Notes: generated from the letters alone by a model not told the origin. DNA of 25,672 bases from Aurantiochytrium sp. KH105 (GCA_003116975.1 BGKB01000315.1:1-25672); one strand, 5' to 3'; shown: positions 8,795 through 18,750, counted from the first letter of the stretch. Program-made: numbers and translations.

Positions 8795-9061
8795 ATGAAG
8801 CGCGTCATATACCTTCACCTGCTCCTTCCGAAGAGCTTTCATAAATGCCAATGGATCTTTTGCAAGGTGAATTCTGAACCTAGGCCCATGATCCCAGAGA
8901 CTACGTTTGCAAAGGACCTACTGTTATCAAAGTATCGCCTCGTGGCATGGCCTTGCAGAGTGCGCTTCTACGACGCTTTCCATCAGACCGGCTCTCGTGT
9001 TCCCGTTTTATTGCCCCCCATGGCGACCTCCATTGCGGAGAAATATTCTGCATATAACTAA
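8795..9061 (+). CDS. possible small ORF, doubtful
   Basis: An 88-codon frame starting MKRVIYLHLLLP. Composition is ordinary, with tryptophan and tyrosine spread along it, but no family, signal or repeat is recognisable. It sits between two better-supported genes on the same strand and could be a gene remnant or chance. Confidence 0.2.
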   Translation: MKRVIYLHLLLPKSFHKCQWIFCKVNSEPRPMIPETTFAKDLLLSKYRLVAWPCRVRFYDAFHQTGSRVPVLLPPMATSIAEKYSAYN

Positions 9062-9553
9062 AAATTCACTGTTTCACTGCAGCTCGGACTAGAAACGCAA
9101 TTCAGATCGCGGGATCTTCAAAGCCCTGCAGGGTATACATTGTTAGCAGGAGTGTGCACTGTTAACTTTTTGGGTGGCGCAAGACGCGCGCAGTAGAACT
9201 TGCAAGACGCGTGGGGCGTGGAACGAGGGCGGCAAGGGCTGCCTGCTGCGGCGCTGCCACTGCTGCTTGCCGCTGCCGCTGGCGCTGGCGCAGGTTCTGC
9301 CCTACGTTCGTAGAACGACAAACTTACTCGTCGCGGCAGGGGCTCACTCACGCACGCGTGAACGAGGGGGGACATTCATTCGGCACGCGCCATCGTTTGG
9401 GCTGGCAGGGAGCGAAGTACTAGGCTTGATTGTTTCCTCTCGCAAAAGACTGGCGGTAGCGCGACGTCGCGTCTAGAATCTTGCCTTTTGACTCTCCCCC
9501 CCCCTTTACTGCGAGGCGCGAAGCGATCAGGACGTCCGTCAGACTGCGCCAGT
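9062..9553. other. spacer before the membrane-protein gene
   Basis: About 490 bases without a credible gene. A GC-rich block of GCTGCCGCTGCCGC-type sequence lies near 9240-9300 and a run of nine C residues at about 9497-9505. It is a likely promoter and 5' UTR region. Confidence 0.4.
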
Positions 9554-10714
9554 ATGAGCATTCCTCTAGCTGACTTGGATGTAGAATTGCACCGCGCCCT
9601 TTTCACCAATGTGAGCACTACTGGCGCGTCTGGGTATTCTATCGCAGCGACGACTGGTACTTTTGAAAGTCCAATCGATGCTCCGCTCGCAGATATGCTT
9701 TATGCCGCGGCTGGCGCGAGCAGCCCGGGAGACGCGATTTTCCTGTCGTTCTTCATGGCTTCTTGGATCCTCCAGCCTATTGCATTTGTTCAAACGCGAT
9801 CATTCTATTGCATGTGTGGTCTGCGCTCGGACGTCTGGGCATCTGTGCTCATCGAAATTGTACTGCCCACGATTACCTTTACTTTGATGCTCGAGCGTGA
9901 TCTATTTACGTGGATCAAATCAGTCTCTGTGATGAGCGCAAGGATCCTCATTTTACTCGTCAAGCACGTCTTCCCGCCGCCTGATCGTATTCTAGACCTG
10001 CCGCTGCTAGGTGAAAGACGAGCAGTTGTCCTTTACAGCTGGTTGGTTCACGGTGCGTTGGTGGTTATCATGGCAGTGGCTTGCATTCTGGAGCTCGGCT
10101 TCCTGCAAGGTGAACCATACAACTACATCAACGGCGGTGCCGGTGTGGCAGTGACCTTGATGACAATTGTGTACGCCAAGAACTTTAAAGTCTCAATCGA
10201 TGAACGTGATGAAATCAGGAAGCGGGAGCTTCGGGCAAACCTCTCGCCACTTTACATCTTGGCCCATACAGTGTGGAGCGTGCAGTATCATGCAGTATAT
10301 CATGCGGAAAAGGCGGTCTATTATATGATTCTCACGTTGCTCATGCCCCTCGTCGCTGCTCTCCTCGGCATGCACGACTGGCTCGAGATCCGCTCCATCG
10401 CTCTTTTGCACGCCATGGTTCTTCGACTGTTTCCGATCCAGCTGCCATCCGCATGTCTATTTCTCGGCATTGATGTGATGGAGAGTGCGGTGTTTCGCAC
10501 GACCCTATCTGTTATAACGTTCGTGCTCGCACTGGCGCTCTTCGTCGAGGTTCGACACATCATCAAAGGTGGCAAACCTTTCGAGGCGCCCTTTGGGCTT
10601 ACTTCTCGAATTCACGTGGACGATACATTTCGAAGAATCTCGAAGCGCTTCGCACACCATATTTTCTTCGCGAGCTCAATCTCTCCTACGGAAACTCAGG
10701 GCCAAGACCGATAG
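9554..10714 (+). CDS. orphan multi-pass membrane protein
   Basis: A 386-residue protein with about seven hydrophobic segments, for example FLSFFMASWILQPIAFV, VLIEIVLPTITFTLML, VVLYSWLVHGALVVIMAVA, GVAVTLMTIVYA, YYMILTLLMPLVAALLGM, LLHAMVLRLFPIQLPSACLF and LSVITFVLALALFVEV. The 57-residue N-terminal part is polar and has one N-glycosylation sequon (NVST). The tail after the last segment is basic. The frame is open further upstream, but the first ATG is at 9554 with A at -3. No transporter or receptor signature was recognised. A seven-helix protein near a GRK-like gene invites a receptor guess, but the sequence gives no support for it. Confidence 0.75.
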   Translation: MSIPLADLDVELHRALFTNVSTTGASGYSIAATTGTFESPIDAPLADMLYAAAGASSPGDAIFLSFFMASWILQPIAFVQTRSFYCMCGLRSDVWASVLIEIVLPTITFTLMLERDLFTWIKSVSVMSARILILLVKHVFPPPDRILDLPLLGERRAVVLYSWLVHGALVVIMAVACILELGFLQGEPYNYINGGAGVAVTLMTIVYAKNFKVSIDERDEIRKRELRANLSPLYILAHTVWSVQYHAVYHAEKAVYYMILTLLMPLVAALLGMHDWLEIRSIALLHAMVLRLFPIQLPSACLFLGIDVMESAVFRTTLSVITFVLALALFVEVRHIIKGGKPFEAPFGLTSRIHVDDTFRRISKRFAHHIFFASSISPTETQGQDR

Positions 10715-11187
10715 TGAATAATACTGATCTTCCACCTCCTGACGGCCAGGTGGTCTCGATTGGGGTCTTGCATTCGCCCCTTTAATCACGGCCGTAGATT
10801 GAAAAAAGAGCACCAGGGTAGACTAGATAGAGCAAAGACTATGAAACATAATCGAGTTGTAGTTCGTCAAATTTTCGTTCGAACGGGTGAACGGACTTTC
10901 TTCACACAAATTTGCTGGCGCTCCAAAGAACGACGGGGATGAATTTATCTGAATAACTTGCTCAGTTTCAAGTCGCTAGCAAGCGAAATTTTCGATGCCA
11001 AAGCCAAAATACCAGAGTTAACGTTGCTCCAAGACGTGAATCTCGCCAGTGCCGCTGAAAAAGAACTGTCGTCGATCATCGCGATGGCAGAATCATGTGA
11101 CGTTGGGTAACCCAAACTGTTGAATTTAAGGGCTTTTGCCAAGGTCCTGGCGGAGAACGGCAAGCGACCTCGCCAACCCAAACCCGA
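10715..11187. other. spacer before the ankyrin gene
   Basis: About 470 bases. The plus strand holds an open stretch at 10943-11110 without an early ATG that encodes an amphipathic 55-residue peptide (NLLSFKSLASEIFDAK near its start). It could be a remnant or an unspliced exon of the ankyrin gene. A candidate GTAACC...CAAG intron of 37 bases does not keep the frame. The rest shows nothing recognisable. Confidence 0.4.
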
Positions 11188-13485
11188 ATGCTGCTGCAGC
11201 GTGTCGGCATCGAGAACGTGAGCAAGATCAAGATGTCGGCCCGATCAAAGCAGGGAGATGACCTTAGTCCGAAGGAGGCGCCCGATCCGCCAGATATGCT
11301 AGAACTTCCCAAGAAGAATACGGTGACGACAGACTTGGGTCGTCTCATTAGACATGGAGACATTGCCGCAGTCCAGCGCGCCGTACTAGAGGATCCTTCA
11401 AGGCTGGAGGCGCCAGTAACAGGACGAGGAGATACTCCTCTTCTTTACGCTCTTCGCTTCGCAAGTCGAAACTCAGAGATGGTGCAATGGCTCGTGCGAG
11501 AGGGCGCTGCAGTCAATGCAAAGAACAAGAGCGGAACCACACCACTCCTCAATGCCTGCCGCAAAGCTTCGCCTGAAATTGTTGCAATGCTCATTGACCA
11601 CGGAGCTCACATCAACACACACGCCATCCGAAAATGGACCCCCCTGCATTGTGCCTGCAATTGTAAGAAGACGCAAAACGTCGAACTCTTGCTCGATCGG
11701 GCAGAGATGCTATACGTGCCAAAGTATTTGGGCTTGGTCATGTTTGTCTTTCCGTACACATTTGGCTATGATTCCTTTCGATCTGTCCGATACTCTGTCG
11801 AACGCAGAATCGATTTGAATGCGCAAAATGAGTACGGGAAATCTGCTCTCATGTACGCAAGCCGTCACGGGGACCATCGCACATTGAAACGGCTCATGGA
11901 TTACGGCGCCGCCCTCGATCTACAGGATGAAAATGGACGAAGTGCACTCATGCATGCCTGCATCAATGATCAAAGCGAGTGTGCGCGTTTGCTTATTAAT
12001 CATGGCGCCAAACTCGACCTGCAGGATCATGTCGGCGGCACAGCTCTCGCAATGACGTGCAAATTCGGTGATCTCGAGACTTTGCGACTGCTCCTCGCTC
12101 AAGGCGCCTCGGTGGATCAGAAATTCCGAGATGGCTGGACCGCACTCATGCTAGCATGTGTGAGGGGCATATCAGACTTTGTTCAGCTTCTCATTGACTA
12201 TGGGGCCGATCCTAATTCGCAGAATGGACATGGCAGCACTGCGCTAATGAAGGCCTCGGCCCTGCACACTGACATTGTGACAATTCTGATCGAAGCTGGG
12301 GCTTCTCTGGATCTACAAAACACCAACGGCTCCACCGCACTCTCTATCGCATGTTGGGAAGCCCAACGCGAAGCGGCAACGTTGCTTGTCAAACATGGAG
12401 CCTCGCTGAACCTTCAAGATAAGACGGGATCTTCGGCGCTCATAGTCGCTTGCAGCAAAGGCGACTTCGAGTGCGCTAAAGTCCTCGTTGAGTATGGCGC
12501 TGCTCTCGATTTGCAGGACCTCAAGGGGTCTACCGCGCTCATGTATGCGTGCGACAAAAACGACACGGTGCTGGGGACCTTTCTTGTTGAACATGCTGCA
12601 GCTCTCGACCTTCAGGACAACCACGGTCTCACGGCTCTCATGATCGTTTGCGAGTCCAAGGAGCCCGATCAAAAGCTTGCCGCCTCGATTGTAAGCCATG
12701 GAGCTGCGCTTGAGTTGCAAGAGAACAATGGCAAAACAGCGCTCCACATTGCTTGCGAATTCAAGCAGATCGAAATCGTTCGCGTACTGTTAAATCACGG
12801 GGCCAATCTGAATGTCAAGACCCATGATGGACACACGCCACTTGGATTAGTCGCTTATATGAGCGACGACGGGGTGAGTATCGCGCGACTTTTGCTCAAG
12901 GGTGGCGCAGCGGCCGACGCGAGCGCGGGCAACGATGGCTGGAATGCGCTTGGGGTCGCTTGCTATTTCTGTTGCTCGAACTTGGTGCAAATGCTTTTGG
13001 AGTATGGTGCTGACGTACACGTTGGCTGTCCTTTACCCCTCACGCCCCTTTTGATTGCAACCGCAGCCTCTTTTAATCAAGACGTTGCGACCGATCCTTT
13101 GCGATGCGCCAAGCTTTGCTGGATTGCCGGCGCAAACCTTCACCTGACCTCAGCCGAAGGCATGGATCCTTTTACGTTCACTCGAATGGAAGGTCTTTAT
13201 GACGCCGCCGAATTTTTCGAATTCGTTGTTAGGTCGCCCGTGGCGCAAACTCTGCTCAGAAATCTGCACCAGTCGCGTCGCCTTGTGGTACAATTCTTCA
13301 ATTATGGTTTCTGCTCAATGCAAAGCTGCGAAATGCTATCGGATCAAAGTCTACGGTCCACGGGTGTCCTCTCCGCATCGAAGCGAGAAGAAATTCTGCA
13401 ATGTTTTGCTTCCCGCGTGCCGACTCGTAAAGGAACAGGCCGTCGTAGCCTTACTACTATTGCTGAACCTTTTCATCGTGTTTGA
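11188..13485 (+). CDS. ankyrin-repeat protein, 765 residues
   Basis: A protein built almost wholly of ankyrin repeats, a protein-binding scaffold; its partner is unknown. Repeats run from about residue 48 to about 640, roughly sixteen units, with typical G-TPL/ALM-AC helices and G-A-LDLQD loops. Several central repeats are close copies of each other (LDLQD followed by G-TALM-AC), suggesting recent internal expansion. The array is interrupted near 175-205 by a hydrophobic insert, YLGLVMFVFPYTFGYDSF. The C-terminal 120 residues lack clear repeats and end in a basic tail. The first ATG at 11188 has C at -3; the ATG at 11233 has A at -3 and may be the true start, losing 15 residues. No enzymatic, kinase or SOCS domain was seen. 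Confidence 0.9.
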   Translation: MLLQRVGIENVSKIKMSARSKQGDDLSPKEAPDPPDMLELPKKNTVTTDLGRLIRHGDIAAVQRAVLEDPSRLEAPVTGRGDTPLLYALRFASRNSEMVQWLVREGAAVNAKNKSGTTPLLNACRKASPEIVAMLIDHGAHINTHAIRKWTPLHCACNCKKTQNVELLLDRAEMLYVPKYLGLVMFVFPYTFGYDSFRSVRYSVERRIDLNAQNEYGKSALMYASRHGDHRTLKRLMDYGAALDLQDENGRSALMHACINDQSECARLLINHGAKLDLQDHVGGTALAMTCKFGDLETLRLLLAQGASVDQKFRDGWTALMLACVRGISDFVQLLIDYGADPNSQNGHGSTALMKASALHTDIVTILIEAGASLDLQNTNGSTALSIACWEAQREAATLLVKHGASLNLQDKTGSSALIVACSKGDFECAKVLVEYGAALDLQDLKGSTALMYACDKNDTVLGTFLVEHAAALDLQDNHGLTALMIVCESKEPDQKLAASIVSHGAALELQENNGKTALHIACEFKQIEIVRVLLNHGANLNVKTHDGHTPLGLVAYMSDDGVSIARLLLKGGAAADASAGNDGWNALGVACYFCCSNLVQMLLEYGADVHVGCPLPLTPLLIATAASFNQDVATDPLRCAKLCWIAGANLHLTSAEGMDPFTFTRMEGLYDAAEFFEFVVRSPVAQTLLRNLHQSRRLVVQFFNYGFCSMQSCEMLSDQSLRSTGVLSASKREEILQCFASRVPTRKGTGRRSLTTIAEPFHRV

Positions 13486-13883
13486 TCGCTCCATCGTGTT
13501 TCTTTCACACTTCTTATGAACATTCTATTACTTTTTTTCACTTTTTTTTTTTAACGTGATCTTTCTTGACGTTTCCTTTCCTATGCTCGCAAGCACGAAT
13601 GTTGGCAATGACAACCACTTGCACGACCCGAAAGCCCAGGCTCACTGTTCACGCATGTTTGGCCCCAACCACACCGAGCGCAGATTATTTCTCTTTTTGT
13701 CCAAATAACCAGCACTCATTCATGATTGCTACTCAATCATTTCATTTCTATCGCTAGAATTGCGCGCCGCTGCTCCCATGTCGGTCGTTGCTGCGATTCA
13801 TTCACGTTTGGCCGCTGATTTTGCAATTGATGTCCGCATGATCGTGTCAACTTCTTCTCTTTCGATTTCTTTCGCTCATTCAA
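13486..13883. other. convergent 3' region
   Basis: About 400 bases between the convergent ankyrin and aspartyl-tRNA synthetase genes. It is T-rich on the plus strand, with runs near 13530-13552. No credible gene is present. It probably holds the 3' UTRs and termination signals of both neighbours. Confidence 0.5.
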
Positions 13884-16025
13884 TCATTTGCGTGCAAAAA
13901 GATGATACTCTGCGAGTGCTTCGTCAGGGACGCGCGTTGGCGCGCCGGTAAGAAGTTCGTGGCCCGCCACAGACTTGGGAAAGGCAATTACGTCTGAAAT
14001 CGTTGGAGTTTCGAGCAAAATTGCACACAGCCGATCGACGCCAAGGGCAATTCCAGCGTGTGGAGGACAACCGGAGGCAAGTGCGGCGAGCAAGTGGCCA
14101 AAGTAAGCCTCGATGCGTTCCTCCGAAATGCCCAAAACGTGGCGGAAAATGTGCCGCTGCAGGTCAGCATTGTGTACACGAACAGATCCACCACCAAGCT
14201 CGGCGCCATTGCAGACAAGGTCGTAGTGCTGAGCACGGATCTCGAGCACCTCAGCTTGCGAAGGTCCGCATGAGTTCGCACTGCGGTCGGTATCAGAACA
14301 GCGAAAGGCGCGCAGGACCTCGATATCCTCCGGACGCGGCATGGTAAATGGATGATGAGTGGAGCGCAATTCGTCATTTTCGCCGAGTTCGAACATGGGG
14401 AAATCCTCGACCCAAAAGATGTCGAGAGGACGAGCACGTGCCGCGAGGGCTTTCTCACCTGTAGCCTCGCCGACCGCGACACGAGCACGTCCCAACGCTT
14501 CGCACAGGGCATCGCGACCCACGCGATGCGGCGCGCCCTCGTATTCACAGACGGCCATGACAAAGGCATCACCCGGTTCGCGCGCGCCAAGCGCACCAAC
14601 GAGTTCCGCCTTTTCATCGTCGTTCAGAGCCTTAAACATCGGGACAATGCTTGTTGGCGGCGAGGGGCCGAGTCGCAATGCCTCGAGGTTTCCTGATGAA
14701 GAAGTCCGAACCATGACAAGTCCCACACGCGCATGACGAGGCACGTCAGAGAGCGCAGAAGCGGCAAGTTCTTCCCAGACCTTTCGGCTTGGGGTCCACG
14801 CGGAGGCGACATCTGCCGGGATGCGAAATGCCCGTGCGGAATAATGTTTCGAGTCCGCCATGGCCGTATCGAGTCGCGAGAAACCCTTGACGGCCTTCAT
14901 TTTCATTCCGTAACGTGTGTCCGGCTTGTCGGATCCATATGAGAGCATGGCCTCCTCGAAAGACATGCGGGCAAAGGGCGCCTGGACTTCTGCAAAGGCG
15001 CGCAGAGGAGCGGGAATGTAGCTCGCCTCCCACGCAGTGCGGTGCGTTTTGTCATTTGTACTTGTGGGCCACGTCTCGATTCCGCGGGCAAAGCGTTCTG
15101 CTTGGGTCCGAGCTCCAGTCACGGCACGGCCAAGAACGGTCTCGATAACGCCTTGGATGTCTCCAGCGGTGGCAAAGCTCATTTCGAGATCAAGCTGCGT
15201 GAACTCGGGCTGACGGTCAGCGCGGCCGTCTTCATCGCGAAAACAGCGAGCGACTTGAAAGTAACGCTCGATGCCGCCTGCCATAAGAAGCTGCTTGTAC
15301 TGTTGTGGGCTCTGCGGCAGCGCATAGCATGTCCCGGGTTCGCCATTGCGCGTGGGCACAAGAAATTCGCGCGCACCTTCTGGCGTTGACTTAAAGAGAA
15401 GAGGCGTTTCGACCTCGACAAAGTCAAGTGGGTCTTCCGTCAGCGCCGAACGAGCACCCTGCAAAAGCGCCGAGCGCACGCGAAGATTACGCTGCATTTC
15501 AGCGCCGCGTAGATCGAGGTGACGTGAACGCAGTCGCGCTGCTTGACTCGCGAGACCGCTATGGGTCTTGGATGTTTTCTTTGCGCCCTTGTTGTTGTTG
15601 TTGTTATTGTTGTTATCGCGATCGGTGCCCGGTCGAGGTCGTAGCCTGCGCTCGACAGGGATTGCTGTTGGCACAACTGGCCGATTGAGCACCTCGAGAG
15701 ACTCGAGTGCGACTTCAACGTGGCCAGTCTTCATGCGCTCATTGACATTTACTTCGTCCCGCGCCAAGACGGTGCCGCTGATGCGCACGACGGTCTCCTC
15801 GTGCAAATCTTGTGGGATCTCTTGCGCTGCATCCGCCTTGGCGGCATTCCACACGACTTGGAGACTGCCCTTGGCGTCTCGCAGGCTGATAAAGAGCAGC
15901 TGGCCGTACTTGCGCGTCGTCTGGACCCAGCCTTGGGCCTCCACGCGTGTCCCGACCAGGGCCTGGTCCACCTCGCCGCAAGCCACACGCCTCGCCTGCT
16001 CCAGCAGCCTCGGAGTTTTGCGCAT
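13884..16025 (-). CDS. aspartyl-tRNA synthetase, bacterial type, probably mitochondrial
   Basis: A class IIb synthetase of 713 residues that charges tRNA-Asp with aspartate. It is of the bacterial and organellar type, not the cytosolic type. The anticodon-binding OB fold spans about residues 15-115, with GWVQTTRKYGQLLFISLRD. Catalytic marks include FVEVETPLL, LPQSPQQYKQLLM, motif 2 at about 254-284 with RCFRDEDGRADRQPEFTQLD, DIFWVEDFPMFE, HHPFTMP, and motif 3 at 658-672, GIALGVDRLCAILL. The central region between motifs 2 and 3 has the length expected for the bacterial GAD insert. Eight asparagines at 138-145 come from a trinucleotide run. Translation upstream of the ATG at 16025 meets a stop within about 60 bases. 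The N terminus is basic and could serve as a short targeting peptide; mitochondrial location is inferred. Confidence 0.95.
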   Translation of the reverse strand: MRKTPRLLEQARRVACGEVDQALVGTRVEAQGWVQTTRKYGQLLFISLRDAKGSLQVVWNAAKADAAQEIPQDLHEETVVRISGTVLARDEVNVNERMKTGHVEVALESLEVLNRPVVPTAIPVERRLRPRPGTDRDNNNNNNNNKGAKKTSKTHSGLASQAARLRSRHLDLRGAEMQRNLRVRSALLQGARSALTEDPLDFVEVETPLLFKSTPEGAREFLVPTRNGEPGTCYALPQSPQQYKQLLMAGGIERYFQVARCFRDEDGRADRQPEFTQLDLEMSFATAGDIQGVIETVLGRAVTGARTQAERFARGIETWPTSTNDKTHRTAWEASYIPAPLRAFAEVQAPFARMSFEEAMLSYGSDKPDTRYGMKMKAVKGFSRLDTAMADSKHYSARAFRIPADVASAWTPSRKVWEELAASALSDVPRHARVGLVMVRTSSSGNLEALRLGPSPPTSIVPMFKALNDDEKAELVGALGAREPGDAFVMAVCEYEGAPHRVGRDALCEALGRARVAVGEATGEKALAARARPLDIFWVEDFPMFELGENDELRSTHHPFTMPRPEDIEVLRAFRCSDTDRSANSCGPSQAEVLEIRAQHYDLVCNGAELGGGSVRVHNADLQRHIFRHVLGISEERIEAYFGHLLAALASGCPPHAGIALGVDRLCAILLETPTISDVIAFPKSVAGHELLTGAPTRVPDEALAEYHLFARK
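15592..15615. repeat. coding trinucleotide run (Asn8)
   Basis: An eight-unit GTT/AAC-type run, with one ATT variant, inside the synthetase gene. It encodes eight asparagines on the minus strand in the linker between the OB fold and the catalytic domain. Confidence 0.85.
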
Positions 16026-16325
16026 GGCGCCCCGCCGCTCCTCTTCGCCCGTGCCGCGGGCCTTGCCTATCAAGGTGCGCGGCTACGCGAGTGTGGACAC
16101 CGGCGCCTCTGCCCTCGCCCGTCTTAGCGACAAGGTTGGCTCTATTGCCACGCTGCGCCGGCGCGTATCGTCCGTCCACGCTTTGCCATGGGGCTGCTGC
16201 TGCTCGTGCTGATCAGTGGCAGGCAGCTGGAGACAAGTATCTTATTAGCGCAACGAGGAGGGCGACAACGACGACGACGACGACGATGATGACACGAAGG
16301 GAGGCTTTTCACAGGATGGATGTTT

Positions 16326-16457
<132 letters not shown>

Positions 16458-16485
16458 GAACGAACGAACGAACGAACGAACGAAC
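16458..16485. repeat. (GAAC)7 microsatellite
   Basis: Seven perfect units directly abut the TTGC array. GAAC is the base-by-base complement of CTTG read in the same direction, not its reverse complement, so the junction is not a hairpin. Confidence 0.97.
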
Positions 16486-16534
16486 GCACAACAAAAACAA
16501 GAGCAGTAGCTTTCTTGGCTCTTGCAGGAATCGA

Positions 16535-17080
16535 TCAAGCGAGACATGCAATGCAAGAAGCAATGGTAATGCAAAGAGCATAGGTAAGGCAGAAAAGCAA
16601 GCAAGCAAGGAGGGAGAAAGCTTTTTTTGCAGCGGCCATCACCAAAAGGAAGAGCGACAACCAAGTAACATGAAAGAGCGAAATTGTCCAGGAAAGAATG
16701 GATTGCGGTGAACGGAAAGATGCCTCGTCAAGTCCAAGTTTGGTGGTGACTACAATGACGAGCACAAGAACGGCAAGAAGCGAGCGCATCATCGACGGCA
16801 AGAGAGAGATAGTGAGAGAGAGGACGAAAACGACGGCGTTCAGGCATACAGCTGCACCAAATACGCCAAGCCCTAAGAACAAGACGAACAACAACATCGG
16901 CCACAACCACCACCACAACCACCACCTCCAGCGACAAAGCCTGACCAACGAATCTGCAGCGACTTCCCCACACCACTCGCAGTCTTGCGAGTCTGCAGCT
17001 AGGCCTATCCGCTTCTGATAGTCGGGGATGCGCACGCTCTGCCCCTCGATCATTCCAAGGCGCGTCCCCACTTCTCTCAT
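16535..17080 (-). CDS. possible hydrophobic ORF, doubtful
   Basis: A 181-codon frame with an ATG start at 17080. After a polar 40-residue N terminus and a tryptophan-rich patch it encodes at least three strongly hydrophobic stretches, such as MLLFVLFLGLGVFGAAVC, LLAVLVLVIVV and FLLVMAAAKK. The plus strand here is purine- and adenine-rich low-complexity DNA, which by itself yields hydrophobic residues on the other strand, and the frame runs into repeat-like sequence. A chance frame is more likely than a gene. Confidence 0.2.
   Translation of the reverse strand: MREVGTRLGMIEGQSVRIPDYQKRIGLAADSQDCEWCGEVAADSLVRLCRWRWWLWWWLWPMLLFVLFLGLGVFGAAVCLNAVVFVLSLTISLLPSMMRSLLAVLVLVIVVTTKLGLDEASFRSPQSILSWTISLFHVTWLSLFLLVMAAAKKAFSLLACLLFCLTYALCITIASCIACLA
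17000..17007. promoter_or_regulatory. TAGGCCTA palindrome
   Basis: One of five copies of this palindrome in intergenic DNA. It lies in the spacer between the divergent synthetase and kinase genes. Function is inferred only. Confidence 0.3.
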
Positions 17081-17295
17081 CCCGCGGGTCTCGCCGTGCC
17101 AGGAACGGCGCCGCGCTCACATCCTGCATCCTCGTCCCTCGCAAGTCCCCGTTCTCTGCCAGCCCTCGCCCCGCCGCAGCCGCTCCCAGACCGGCACGCC
17201 ACGGCCGCGGGGCGCGTCGTTGCCGTCGCCAGAATTACCACGCCACCTGTCGAGAATCTCGGTGCTCGCTTGGCCTGGCTTTATGTTACCAGCCG

Positions 17296-17320
17296 CTCTG
17301 CTCTGCTCTGCTCTGCTCTG
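17296..17320. repeat. (CTCTG)5 tandem repeat
   Basis: Five perfect pentanucleotide units, continued by a degenerate CGCTGCG tail. Confidence 0.95.
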
Positions 17321-17984
17321 CGCTGCGTTGCTTCGCTTGCGCCTCCAAGTTCGCACGCGCAGTCGCGACTCCGAGCCGCGGCCAGCGCGCGTTCTCGGCC
17401 GGGGCGCGCGGCTGGACTCCGCGGAGGTGGCTCTGGCGGGCGATGGCCGTGGCGCCTCGTCGATGGATGGCCTGCCGCCCGAGGGCGTGAGCCGCGCGTG
17501 GCAAGGGAGATCGTTTCTGGCCGATGCCGATGCAGGCGCGCGGCACCTCGCACTCGCGTTGACGCGGCGCAGGAGGTTGGTCGGTGCGTGGCGGCGACGC
17601 TGCGCACGCGCGGACTGCGAGCAAGCGAGCTCCAGCAACACCGCACGCGGCACGAGCGGCGGCTGTGCTGCCTGTGCCGCGAGTCGAGTCAAGGCGAGTC
17701 AGGAACGAGGCTCGGGCCTGCTACCAACGCCCCGGCCGGGACTCCCTTTGAGGCGTGCACGAGAGGGTAAAAAGACTCGAAGCCAGCCACGAGCGCGCCA
17801 CGCACAGAGGGCAAGCAAAACCCGACGACGGCGTCCCCGATCCCGCGGCGACCTCCTCCGCCGGCCGCCGCGCCCAGCGACCCTCGCAGCGCCTCGCAGC
17901 GCGGGCCCGGAAGCCCGCGACGCGCGCGAGCGCTCTCGCGTGTCCGTCGAGCGGGCGTGCGAGCGAGGGCTCCCGTCGTTCGTT

Positions 17985-18010
17985 CATCCATCCATCCATC
18001 CATCCATCCA
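17985..18010. repeat. (CATC)6 tandem repeat
   Basis: Six perfect CATC units, followed by scattered related CCATC and GATCC words up to about 18060. Confidence 0.95.
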
Positions 18011-18199
18011 GCGGTCCATCGATCCTTCGAGTCATCAAACCATCGATCCATCAAGCCACGCCGGCATCCTCATCCGCACCGCCCCGCGCTAGACGCGCCG
18101 CGCCCGCCGCCTACCGCCGCCCCGCGCCCGTCCGCGCAGGCGCGCGGCTGCCGCGAGCGCGCGCTCCGTCGCGGCGAGCGAGCGAGGGAAGGAAAGAAG

Positions 18200-18201
18200 G
18201 A

Positions 18202-18263
<62 letters not shown>
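18200..18263. repeat. (GAAA)16 microsatellite
   Basis: Sixteen perfect purine-only tetranucleotide units over 64 bases, flanked on both sides by degenerate GGAA and GAAAG sequence. A purine tract of this kind can form triplex DNA. Confidence 0.97.
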
Positions 18264-18264
<1 letters not shown>

Positions 18265-18695
18265 GAAACCACGCGCACGCAATAAGCACGCAGGAAAACC
18301 AGGAAAACACGCGCGCACAAGCAAGCCAGGCAGGAAAGGAAGGAAAGGAAAGGAAAGAAGCCCTGCCTGCAGCAGGCCTCCGCGCGTTTCTCCGTCCCTC
18401 CCGCGCGACGCCGCCGTCGACCTCGGCCTCGGCTCCTCCGGCTCCAAGCCCAGCGACGGAGACGGCCTCGGCGCGCGCGGAGCAGAAGAGCCATCGACCG
18501 CACCGCATCGCATCGCATTGCATCGCATCGACCGGCGCACACACGCGCGCTCACATATAACGCCCGCGACGCGTGCACACACGCAGCGCGCGCGCAGACT
18601 GCGAACGAGCGAGGCGCGGGAACGCGGCCTTGCGCAGCGCGCGTGAAGAGGCGAGCGCGCGAGCGAGCGCGAGGAAGGCGCCTTCTTTGCTTGGA

Positions 18696-18750
18696 GCGCT
18701 TTGCCTGTTGCGCTTTGCCTGCTGCGCTTTGCCTGCTGCGCTTTGCGGTT
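18696..18750. repeat. 14-base tandem repeat, about 3.9 units
   Basis: The unit GCGCTTTGCCTGCT occurs three times (the first copy with one T for C), followed by a fourth, partial unit. A related TTTTGCGTTGTT-type pattern follows to about 18786. Confidence 0.9.

Noticed and set aside
10870..10890. TTCGAAC-type words that recall a tRNA T-arm
   Set aside because: No matching acceptor stem or A-box at the right distance. The same check elsewhere in the spacers found no tRNA.
17028..18646. Long overlapping plus-strand frames in the GC-rich spacer
   Set aside because: Arg, Pro, Ala and Ser runs, translation of CATC and GAAA arrays and equally long frames on the other strand indicate composition effects and not genes.
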